DNA of 10,464 bases from contig JBCCFC010000378.1 in assembly GCA_039029935.1 (NCBI GenBank), forward strand, positions 1 to 10,464, written 5' to 3'. This stretch comes from G039029935 sp039029935. Its GTDB lineage: Bacteria; Chloroflexota; Anaerolineae; Caldilineales; Caldilineaceae. Numbering within the stretch: the stretch's first letter is position 1; each line of letters begins with the position of its first letter. This document shows positions 1-5,763 of this stretch, in pieces. A model generated the notes under the pieces. The model did not search any database. It saw only the letters and a program-made list of their open reading frames with translations, and was not told the DNA's origin. A program made the translations under genes and the position numbers.

Positions 1-53
1 AGGGATCGCGGATTAGCGTGAAGCCAATCCGCGATCCCTTAATCCGCGACCCT
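1..53. repeat. Hairpin repeat with a third partial copy, next to the TspO-type gene
   Basis: AGGGATCGCGGATT (1-14) and AATCCGCGATCCCT (26-39) form a perfect 14-base-pair inverted repeat around an 11-base loop. A further near copy, AATCCGCGACCCT, follows at 41-53 and is one base shorter. The unit therefore occurs three times in 53 bases, once inverted. It starts one base beyond the stop codon of the minus-strand TspO-type gene, so it could fold at the end of that transcript. No T-tract is visible after the stem on the minus strand before the window edge, so a rho-independent terminator is not proven. A dispersed intergenic repeat is equally likely, and the array may continue to the left of the window. 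Confidence 0.75.
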
Positions 54-54
54 A

Positions 55-882
55 TTATGTTGTCTGCAACCGCCAATTGCGCACAACCGCCGAAACCACC
101 GACAACGCCATAATTACGGCTGTCGCTGCTGCCGCCCCAAAGACAATGGGAACACCACTATGCTTGGCCGCAATCCCTACAAAGGCCCAGACCAGCACAG
201 TGCCGTAGGCAACATCTCGGTTCACCAACGTGAAGAAGAGACCGACTACTGTTCCTACACCAAGCATCACGGCTGTCCATACTTCTGGCGAGATGCTACC
301 ACCGCTCCAACCATAATAGTCGAGAATCACGGTTGTATTGACAATCGTGGCGACGGTAATCCACGCTAGATAGATACGGAATGGGATGTGCGTCATCCAA
401 CGCTCGGCAGCAGATGCACTATCAAAGCTGGGGAACAGACGCGTATAAATGGCTATCAACGAACCAAGAATGGCAATCATTGCCACCCACGAAAGTGGTA
501 CTAGCTCGTAGTGCCAGACAAAAATCCACGCCATGTTGGCGAAGCTGCTGATGAAGAACGGCATAGCGATGGCGCGCAGACGTGGGTTGTCTCGCTGCGG
601 TTTCTGTGCCTGATAAATGGTGTAAGCCAGCAGCCCCAAATAGATGATGCTCCAAATGGAGAAAACGTAGCCCGCTGGCGTAATAAAAATCACAAATTTG
701 TCCGAGAGTTCGCCCGTATTCATGCCGTTGATGGGCAGAATGTTTGCCAGTGCATTCACCACAATAGTGGACAAAACTGCGACGACGATCAAGATTTGAC
801 GAACTGTATCCGATGCTAGCCCCACCTGCGTTGCACCCGCTATCGGATTTCTATTTGATTCAGTTACCACATTTGTTGCCAT
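55..882 (-). CDS. TspO/MBR family (tryptophan-rich sensory protein-like) membrane protein
   Basis: This is a 275-residue, very hydrophobic protein with about seven to eight probable membrane spans, for example residues 29-50, 64-90, 106-125, 131-148, 168-187, 204-220, 227-240 and 245-266. Three patches match the TspO/MBR pattern: PAGYVFSIWSIIY (69-81), NMAWIFVWHY (116-125) and PFRIYLAWITVATIVN (167-182), rich in Trp, Pro and Tyr. Classical TspO has about 160 residues and five spans. This longer form resembles the roughly 270-residue bacterial homologues annotated as tryptophan-rich sensory proteins, whose ligand is not established; TspO itself binds porphyrins and sterols. I prefer the ATG at 882, because AAGGGG lies 9 bases upstream of it. 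A GTG at 918 would add 12 residues but has only a weak ribosome site. The gene is divergent from the phosphatase fusion and stands alone. Confidence 0.8.
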   Translation of the reverse strand: MATNVVTESNRNPIAGATQVGLASDTVRQILIVVAVLSTIVVNALANILPINGMNTGELSDKFVIFITPAGYVFSIWSIIYLGLLAYTIYQAQKPQRDNPRLRAIAMPFFISSFANMAWIFVWHYELVPLSWVAMIAILGSLIAIYTRLFPSFDSASAAERWMTHIPFRIYLAWITVATIVNTTVILDYYGWSGGSISPEVWTAVMLGVGTVVGLFFTLVNRDVAYGTVLVWAFVGIAAKHSGVPIVFGAAAATAVIMALSVVSAVVRNWRLQTT

Positions 883-1059
883 ATGAATTAACCCCTTGGC
901 TCGATTTAATATTTTCACGTGTACCCATAGATGATCACAGTATACCGAACGAGATACCCAAGGTCGGTGTGATCGCTACCAAAGATTGTTCAAATCATAG
1001 ACAAAACGTAAACAAAGCATTCAGATTTACAAAAATACAGAAAGGTAGACAAATCATAA
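883..1059. promoter_or_regulatory. Divergent intergenic region between the TspO-type gene and the phosphatase fusion
   Basis: This 177-base spacer must carry the promoters of both divergent genes. The minus strand has a plausible -10 box, TATACT, near 940, without a convincing -35 partner. The plus strand has only weak candidates around 985-1015 (TTGTTC, 17 bases, TAAACA). For the phosphatase gene, AAAGG at 1041-1045 lies 14 bases before the ATG, which is rather far for a ribosome-binding site. I see no strong operator or terminator. Confidence 0.35.
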
Positions 1060-2433
1060 ATGACAGCCAAACTCAGAATCGGCCAGATTACCGACCTTCA
1101 TGCGCGTCACGTTATTCACGGTTCCTCGGCCGCAGTAAACCGTCGCAGCCGTGACGTGCTGGGGCTGCTGCCGCTAGCAATAGACCAGTTGAAAAGCCAT
1201 GATGTTGATTTTTTGGTGTTGACAGGTGATCTGGTGGATGTGCCAGACTTTATCCTAGACCCCAACGACTATTATCACATGGACATTGAGACGTGGCTCC
1301 CGCTGGTGAGGGCTGACTATCAGGCAATCAAAGATATCTTGGATGAATCGGGACTGCCCTACATGGTGCTGCCTGGCAATCACGATTATGAGCGCGTGAT
1401 GTGGCAGGTATTTGATCAAAGCACCAATGTTGTGGATGTGGCGCAAGGCTACCGTGTGGTGCGTTTCTGTGACCGTGAGTGGGAGGGGCATGTGCCTCGA
1501 CGTTTTGACCGTGAGCGCAAGTTGTGGATGGAGATGCTGGCCGATGTGCAGAGTCCTCCCCAAGTACACCTGCAACATTACGTCATCACACCGCAGATTG
1601 ACCATCACTATCCGCACAACTATTTTGAGGCCGACCACATCCTCGAAAAGACGTCGGTGTCGGGCAATGTACGCCTTTCGCTGTCAGGCCATTACCACAG
1701 CGGCAGCGAGTTGTTGCGCATCAACGAGAGCTACTTTGCCACAGGCCGCGCCTTTTGCGAATCACCCCATCCCTTTCGGCTCTACGAGTTGTCCGAACAC
1801 GATGTGCGGATGCAAGAATTCACCATCCTTGACGAACCCAATATTTACTGTGGTCGTAATGTGGTCTTCTTGGATCGCGATGGCGTCATCAATAACCGCG
1901 CCAGCTACACCACTGGACCCGAAGACTTTGAGTTAATCCCCGGTGCTGCGCAGGCCATTCTCAAGCTGCGTCAAGCCGGATACGCCGTTGTCATCAACAC
2001 CAATCAATCGTGTATTGGACTCGGCTACGTCTCGCAAAGCACAGTGGTGATGACCCACGAGCGCATGTGTCAACTGCTTGTGGAAGAAACAGGCGACGAG
2101 GACGCACAGCCCGACCTCATTCTCTTTAGCGTCGGTGCAGGTGAGTACGCTGTTCACCATTCGCTGGCCGATACATCGGTCACAAAACCGTCACCCGCAC
2201 TCTTGAAGCAAGCGGAAGAACTACTCAATCTCAATCCACAAGGCGCATGGATGGTGGGCGACCGCGCTACTGATTTGCAAGCAGCGCTGGCCTATGGTGC
2301 GACACCTATTTTGGTGCGGACGGGCAATGGGGCTGGGACAGAGCAGACGTTGGGTGAGTTGGGGTTTGATGGGGTTGTGGTTTGTGATGATTTGGTGGGG
2401 GCGGTGAAACATATTCTTCTTGAAAGCTCTTAA
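1060..2433 (+). CDS. Metallophosphoesterase-HAD phosphatase fusion protein
   Basis: This 457-residue protein carries two unrelated phosphatase folds. Residues 5-235 form a calcineurin-like metallophosphoesterase with every metal-ligand motif present: D12-x-H14, G56-D57 with D60, G106-N107-H108-D109, H173, and G210-H211-x-H213. Residues 268-455 form a HAD hydrolase of the HisB-N/GmhB (HAD-IIIA) type. It has motif I D272-R-D274-G-V-I-N (nucleophile and acid/base), motif II T314-N-Q, motif III K376-P-S-P, and motif IV G400-D401-R-A-T-D405. GmhB enzymes usually carry a Cys-rich zinc loop before the motif III lysine. That stretch (about 345-375) has no Cys here, which points to a zinc-free variant whose sugar- or amino-acid-phosphate substrate cannot be read from sequence. 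Both halves look catalytically intact and cytoplasmic, with no signal peptide. The gene converges on the oxidoreductase gene 12 bases away, with no obvious terminator between them. Confidence 0.88.
   Translation: MTAKLRIGQITDLHARHVIHGSSAAVNRRSRDVLGLLPLAIDQLKSHDVDFLVLTGDLVDVPDFILDPNDYYHMDIETWLPLVRADYQAIKDILDESGLPYMVLPGNHDYERVMWQVFDQSTNVVDVAQGYRVVRFCDREWEGHVPRRFDRERKLWMEMLADVQSPPQVHLQHYVITPQIDHHYPHNYFEADHILEKTSVSGNVRLSLSGHYHSGSELLRINESYFATGRAFCESPHPFRLYELSEHDVRMQEFTILDEPNIYCGRNVVFLDRDGVINNRASYTTGPEDFELIPGAAQAILKLRQAGYAVVINTNQSCIGLGYVSQSTVVMTHERMCQLLVEETGDEDAQPDLILFSVGAGEYAVHHSLADTSVTKPSPALLKQAEELLNLNPQGAWMVGDRATDLQAALAYGATPILVRTGNGAGTEQTLGELGFDGVVVCDDLVGAVKHILLESS
2322..2406 (+). other. G-rich, G-run-dense segment in the 3' end of the phosphatase fusion gene
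   Basis: The last part of the reading frame changes composition abruptly. From about 2322 to 2406 the coding strand is nearly all G and T, with runs of three to five G at 2322-2324, 2329-2332, 2335-2337, 2352-2354, 2361-2364, 2371-2374 and 2397-2401. The first three runs and a second set of three are separated by 2-6 bases, so a G-quadruplex in DNA or mRNA is conceivable. Codons shift to GTG, GGG and TTG while the encoded protein still follows the HAD fold. Confidence 0.45.
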
Positions 2434-2445
2434 AGTGAACTATGG

Positions 2446-4110
2446 CTATGACAATCGCATAACCTCTCCTGTTGCCGCCGACTCATACCCCGCCAGCAAC
2501 ACTTTGGTCAGCATTGCCGCCTTCTCTGCATTGACCTCGGCCTCGCGTCCCTCCAAGACACAATCCACAAAATGGCTTTCATCGCTTCTGGCTGATATGG
2601 CATTGGATAACGGCGTATAGACCCGCTTGGGTTGTGTATCTACCTCGGCCTGTGTTGAACTCCAGAAGCCCATCGGGTCGCCAGGATGAACGGCTGGCGG
2701 TGTCCAAGGCGATGCGGTGTCATAGACTTCGATACGCGGGGCATAAGCATCAATCAACATTGCCCCTTTTGTGCCGATAAGATAGATTTGGTTGGAGCCG
2801 CCGCTGCCATGTCCCGTCCAGCCGATACGTCCGCCTGTAATCGTGGCTGTGATGCCTCTCTCCAATGTCATCACCAAAAAGCCAAAATCTTCCATATTAC
2901 GTTGTTGATGCGCAGCAAAGAAGTAGTTGGCCGTGCGACCATAGACGGACTGCACAGCACAGCCCGTCAGCGAAAGGACCGACGCCAACGCATACACACC
3001 CATCGCATAGAGTTCAGCCTTGGCATCAACAAAGTTGGCGATAATCGGTGGATACTCTGCTTGACGAGGTGTCCCCAAGACGGCACGACTTTCCGGCTCA
3101 TGCGTCGGTCCCTTGGCAAAGAGACAGTCCGCATGAATCGACACCAACTCACCCAATGCCCCCGATGCCAACACGCTTTTGGCGCGCGCCAGCCATGACT
3201 GATGCCAAAAGCTAAACATCTGGCTGCATACACCACTGGCTGCAACCGCCGCTGCCACTTGATTCCCACCATCAACAAAGGGCGTCATCGGTTTATCCAG
3301 ATAGATATGCTTGCCCGCTGCCGCACACTTAGCCGCAATACGCGCCCGACGTTCCGGTTCAGCACAGATGGACACGATGTCTACCCGCTCATCCGCCAAC
3401 GCCTCATCTACGTCAGCGATGTAGGGAATGCTCAACTCATCAGCAAAGGACTGATTCCACGCCACTCGCTCTGTCGGAATCTCCGCCTCATCAGTCAAAG
3501 CCAGCACTTGACAACGCGGGTCCGCCGCAAAATTGGTGGCATAGTTTTCCTGATGCGTTCGATGTCCAGAGACGAGCAGAACACCAAGCGGAACAGTAAC
3601 ACAGGCATCCTGCCTGTCAGTCGTTGCATAGGCGTCCTGCCTGTCTGCCACCGCTAAATTCTGTCGCTCAACAGACAACGCTTTATCAACGGCATCCACA
3701 ACCGCCGCATCCACCGCCTCAACATCCAGTGACCCATCACGAAGCGGCTGAATAAACGCTTTCTGATAAATATCACCTGTTGTTCCCAACAACGTCAAGT
3801 CAATATGCGTCGGCGTAGGCAGAATACTGACAGTGAGCAGTGCCATAACACCTGTTGCATACTCCGCAGTGATGGTCATATGGTTAGCCTTTGGCTGCGT
3901 TGACGAGGCTGCATAATGCTGCGCCGGTGTTGCCCCAAACCAGTCATTGGTCATAGAAAGCACAGCCGCTACAACATATTGAACCGTTGTTGTCTCCGCT
4001 ATATCATTTTCATTCACCACAATCGTGCAGCGTAAAAAAACAGGCGCCCCAATACGATTGGTGGCAAGCGTTCGCTGGATAGTTTGATTGAGTGTGTGCC
4101 AGTAGTTCAT
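2446..4110 (-). CDS. Gfo/Idh/MocA-type oxidoreductase with extra N-terminal half-domain
   Basis: This 554-residue protein is longer than the usual 330-430 of the family. Residues 174-300 resemble the Rossmann domain, with strand GVLLVSG (176-182), acidic TDE (207-209), VDIVSICAEP (243-252) and HIYLDKPMT (268-276). The last is the family's EKP motif with D for E and the conserved K273 kept. The usual GxGxxG is not recognisable. Residues 305-554 form the alpha/beta C-terminal domain, ending in the typical SDESHFVDCVLEGRE helix (509-523). Residues 20-145 are additional. Their segment ATGVMALLTVSI...DLTLLGTTGDIY (85-115) resembles the C-domain sheet GITATITG...IYLIGTKGAM (419-451), so this looks like a second, partial C-domain. 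The two parts are joined by the repeat DRQDAYATT/DRQDACVTV (156-173). The ATG at 4110 is preceded by AAGGAAA 10 bases upstream. NAD(P)-linked oxidation or reduction of a sugar-like substrate is a family-level inference. Confidence 0.78.
   Translation of the reverse strand: MNYWHTLNQTIQRTLATNRIGAPVFLRCTIVVNENDIAETTTVQYVVAAVLSMTNDWFGATPAQHYAASSTQPKANHMTITAEYATGVMALLTVSILPTPTHIDLTLLGTTGDIYQKAFIQPLRDGSLDVEAVDAAVVDAVDKALSVERQNLAVADRQDAYATTDRQDACVTVPLGVLLVSGHRTHQENYATNFAADPRCQVLALTDEAEIPTERVAWNQSFADELSIPYIADVDEALADERVDIVSICAEPERRARIAAKCAAAGKHIYLDKPMTPFVDGGNQVAAAVAASGVCSQMFSFWHQSWLARAKSVLASGALGELVSIHADCLFAKGPTHEPESRAVLGTPRQAEYPPIIANFVDAKAELYAMGVYALASVLSLTGCAVQSVYGRTANYFFAAHQQRNMEDFGFLVMTLERGITATITGGRIGWTGHGSGGSNQIYLIGTKGAMLIDAYAPRIEVYDTASPWTPPAVHPGDPMGFWSSTQAEVDTQPKRVYTPLSNAISARSDESHFVDCVLEGREAEVNAEKAAMLTKVLLAGYESAATGEVMRLS
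3601..3645. repeat. 27-base-period tandem palindromic repeat inside the oxidoreductase gene
   Basis: Two copies of an 18-base unit start at 3601 and 3628: ACAGGCATCCTGCCTGTC and ATAGGCGTCCTGCCTGTC. The first holds a perfect 7-base inverted repeat, ACAGGCA and TGCCTGT, around TCC. The spacing of 27 bases is nine codons, so both copies read in the same frame on the minus strand as DRQDAYATT and DRQDACVTV in the linker of the oxidoreductase. Sequences of this shape occur as dispersed intergenic repeats in several bacterial phyla, which I recall from general knowledge and have not searched. Here the repeat has become protein-coding. Confidence 0.75.
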
Positions 4111-4141
4111 GTGTATTTTGTTTCCTTGCTCTTTTCTATAA

Positions 4142-4215
4142 AAGTGGCATGGACATCCCTTGCCGTTGCCAATTTCGCGCAGCCAACCATACGGACATGT
4201 ATGTCCATGCCACTT
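4142..4215. repeat. 74-base element bounded by perfect 15-base inverted repeats
   Basis: AAGTGGCATGGACAT (4142-4156) is exactly reverse-complementary to ATGTCCATGCCACTT (4201-4215), with 44 bases between. A smaller palindrome, GGACATgtATGTCC, overlaps the right arm (4193-4206). The element fills most of the gap between the APH gene and the oxidoreductase gene. Read on the minus strand the long stem is followed by TTTATA, so it might act as a weak terminator or attenuator. Its size and terminal repeats also fit a very small non-autonomous mobile repeat. No transposase, and no clear target-site duplication, is visible. Confidence 0.7.
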
Positions 4216-4217
4216 AG

Positions 4218-4236
4218 CCTCTGCGCTCTTTGCGGT
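4218..4236 (-). repeat. Dispersed repeat, copy 1 (ACCGCAAAGAGCGCAGAGG on the minus strand)
   Basis: On the minus strand this 19-base sequence matches the plus-strand sequence at 10041-10059 with a single mismatch. It lies just downstream of the APH stop codon, two bases from the 74-base inverted-repeat element. Repeats built on ACCGCAGAG...GCGCAGAG are familiar as intergenic dispersed repeats in Chloroflexota and some other phyla. Their function is unknown to me. Confidence 0.6.
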
Positions 4237-4248
4237 TTATATCTGTGT

Positions 4249-5139
4249 TTATCGATAGTCCGCAATCCCTGCCTCAAATGACTCCATGACATTATCACGC
4301 AGCCCATAGAGTGCCTCTTGCAGCGCATATGTACTCTGATAGAATGCCACTCTTGGTCGATATGTTGCCATTTCCGGATAAACGCGGCACATGCGCGCAA
4401 AAAAAGGCTCACCGAGCGTCAACACAGCCCCGACATCGACCGCAGGATCACCCAGCCCAATCGAATCAAAGTCGATAATGCCGCTGATGGTTTTGTTGTC
4501 CGCATCATAGAGAATGTTTCCGGGACCAAAGTCACCGTGACGAAAGGCAGGTACATAGTCAAATTGTGTGGGGTCGTTGAGAAATTTCTCAAAGTTGGCG
4601 GTGACAGCCGCCTGCGCATCAGGACGCATGTAAGGATAGAGATATGTGCGAAAATCATCATACATCTTCACCCAATCCTCACGGACATCTTGTATAACTA
4701 GCGGCATGTCAAACGCATCAGCGGGGATGCTGTGGAGTTCCTTCAAGAAACCTGCCAACTGCGCCGCTAAGTGATCCAACACCGTTTCATCCTCAATGGC
4801 GTCCAGCGTTTCCCGCCAGAATGGTTTCCCCGGTAGCGCATAATAGCCCATAAACAAGCGCGTATCACCCTCCTCCAGTGTACCAGCCAATGCTGGATGT
4901 TGAAACTGTGGATGGGGTATGGGCAGCGATAGGTGGGGGCGTAGATAGGTGAGTAGCTTGATCTCCGTCATAAAGGTTTCTGCCGTTTCGACAGAGTGGG
5001 GAAAGCGAAACACAATTTCCTCATTAACCCATAGAATGACATTAAATTGCCCATCAGAGCTATCGTGATAACGGGCCGTCTTGATATCGAGGTCTGGGTA
5101 GTGGGTGCGGATACTCTCGATATATGATTCGATGTACAT
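4249..5139 (-). CDS. APH-family phosphotransferase (aminoglycoside phosphotransferase-like kinase)
   Basis: This 296-residue protein has the length and two-lobe layout of the APH/choline-kinase fold. The N-lobe nucleotide region is FNVILWVNEEIVFRFPH (32-48), with Arg45 where many relatives have the ATP-binding Lys. The catalytic loop is H201-G-D203-F-G-P-G-N208 (Brenner motif: D203 as base, N208 for metal), followed by the metal-binding I222-D223-F-D225. The GDPAVDVGAVLTLG segment (230-243) is typical of the family. The sequence does not say whether it modifies an antibiotic such as an aminoglycoside or macrolide, or a metabolite; the lack of a recognisable close match argues against calling it a resistance gene. 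Only 2 bases separate it from the GNAT gene upstream. Its ribosome site, AGAGGT at 5146-5151, overlaps the last codons of that gene, so the two are probably translated together. Confidence 0.85.
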   Translation of the reverse strand: MYIESYIESIRTHYPDLDIKTARYHDSSDGQFNVILWVNEEIVFRFPHSVETAETFMTEIKLLTYLRPHLSLPIPHPQFQHPALAGTLEEGDTRLFMGYYALPGKPFWRETLDAIEDETVLDHLAAQLAGFLKELHSIPADAFDMPLVIQDVREDWVKMYDDFRTYLYPYMRPDAQAAVTANFEKFLNDPTQFDYVPAFRHGDFGPGNILYDADNKTISGIIDFDSIGLGDPAVDVGAVLTLGEPFFARMCRVYPEMATYRPRVAFYQSTYALQEALYGLRDNVMESFEAGIADYR

Positions 5140-5141
5140 AC

Positions 5142-5729
5142 TTAGACCTCTTTCTGCATGGTCGTGGACGCCGAAAATCCAAGAATGCCTTCCAGAAATG
5201 CAAAACTTGCCGTTTCAGTTGCCACAAATCCCTCTCGTTCATAAAGACTTCTGGCTCTGGGATTGGTGTTGATTACATCAAGCCGGATGGTCTGGTAGCC
5301 CTGTTCCTTGGCATAGACAAACAATTCACGTAGCAACCCTGTGCCAACCCCTTGTCCACGCATCGCAGGGTCAACGGTAATCCCATCCATGAGCAATTCA
5401 TCTGGCTTTGGTTTACGCTCGAAAAAGGCGAAGACCACAACCGCACGCAGCATCCCCAGCCAACCCGTATGGCGACGGAGAATCTCTGCTGTGATACCTC
5501 CTGTTAGCGAGGATTCTTGGTCATGGAACCCAGCCATCCCAACAACATGGCCTTCATGCACTGCTGTGATAGATCGTGATGGTTCAAATCCATCTGCCAG
5601 GACTGCAAGCCGTTGGGTCTTGTTGGGGATGCCAATGCCGAATTTTTCGCCAAAGGCAGCGTCATATAGGCTAGCCGCTCTTTGCCGTTCCTCATCTGGA
5701 AACCCAATCTGATAGTTAATTTGTGTCAT
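5142..5729 (-). CDS. GNAT-family N-acetyltransferase
   Basis: With the ATG at 5729 the product has 195 residues. The acetyl-CoA pyrophosphate loop is V119-D-P-A-M-R124-G-Q-G-V-G-T130 (motif A, Q/RxxGxG/A), followed by a long helix. Motif B is NTNPRARSLYEREGFV (154-169). Residues 1-115, with a strand pair around ITAVHEGHVVGMAGFH (54-69), complete the GNAT fold. The acceptor substrate is unknown. The frame stays open upstream to 5813, but that start would overlap the end of the kinase-fusion gene and add 28 basic, unconserved-looking residues. I therefore use 5729, which leaves a 34-base gap. It sits between the ABC-kinase fusion and the APH gene, very likely in one transcript. Acetyltransferase and phosphotransferase side by side resemble small-molecule-modifying pairs, but this is only suggestive. 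Confidence 0.85.
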   Translation of the reverse strand: MTQINYQIGFPDEERQRAASLYDAAFGEKFGIGIPNKTQRLAVLADGFEPSRSITAVHEGHVVGMAGFHDQESSLTGGITAEILRRHTGWLGMLRAVVVFAFFERKPKPDELLMDGITVDPAMRGQGVGTGLLRELFVYAKEQGYQTIRLDVINTNPRARSLYEREGFVATETASFAFLEGILGFSASTTMQKEV

Positions 5730-5763
5730 CTCTCGGTAAAACCTCTGCGCTCTCTTACGTATT

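Noticed and set aside
883..918. GTG start adding 12 residues to the TspO-type protein
   Set aside because: The ATG at 882 has a better ribosome site (AAGGGG, 9 bases) and the extra residues precede an already adequate N-terminus.
1412..1936. Open frame of 174 codons on the plus strand inside the phosphatase fusion gene
   Set aside because: It lies in another frame of a gene with all its catalytic motifs, and its translation is Arg/Ser/Thr-rich with no recognisable fold.
3601..3645. Possible CRISPR array
   Set aside because: Only two imperfect units with a 27-base period occur, the interval between units is 9 bases, and they lie inside a coding frame.
2686..3657. Plus-strand open frames (170 and 151 codons) opposite the oxidoreductase gene
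   Set aside because: They are antisense to a conserved gene, with Arg/Cys/His-rich composition and no sensible ribosome site or domain.
2446..4110. Frameshift or pseudogene explanation for the long oxidoreductase
   Set aside because: The frame is uninterrupted over 554 codons, has a good ribosome site, and the catalytic half is well preserved.
4249..5139. Calling the APH-type protein a specific antibiotic-resistance enzyme
   Set aside because: Only general APH motifs are visible, and the family includes many kinases acting on ordinary metabolites.
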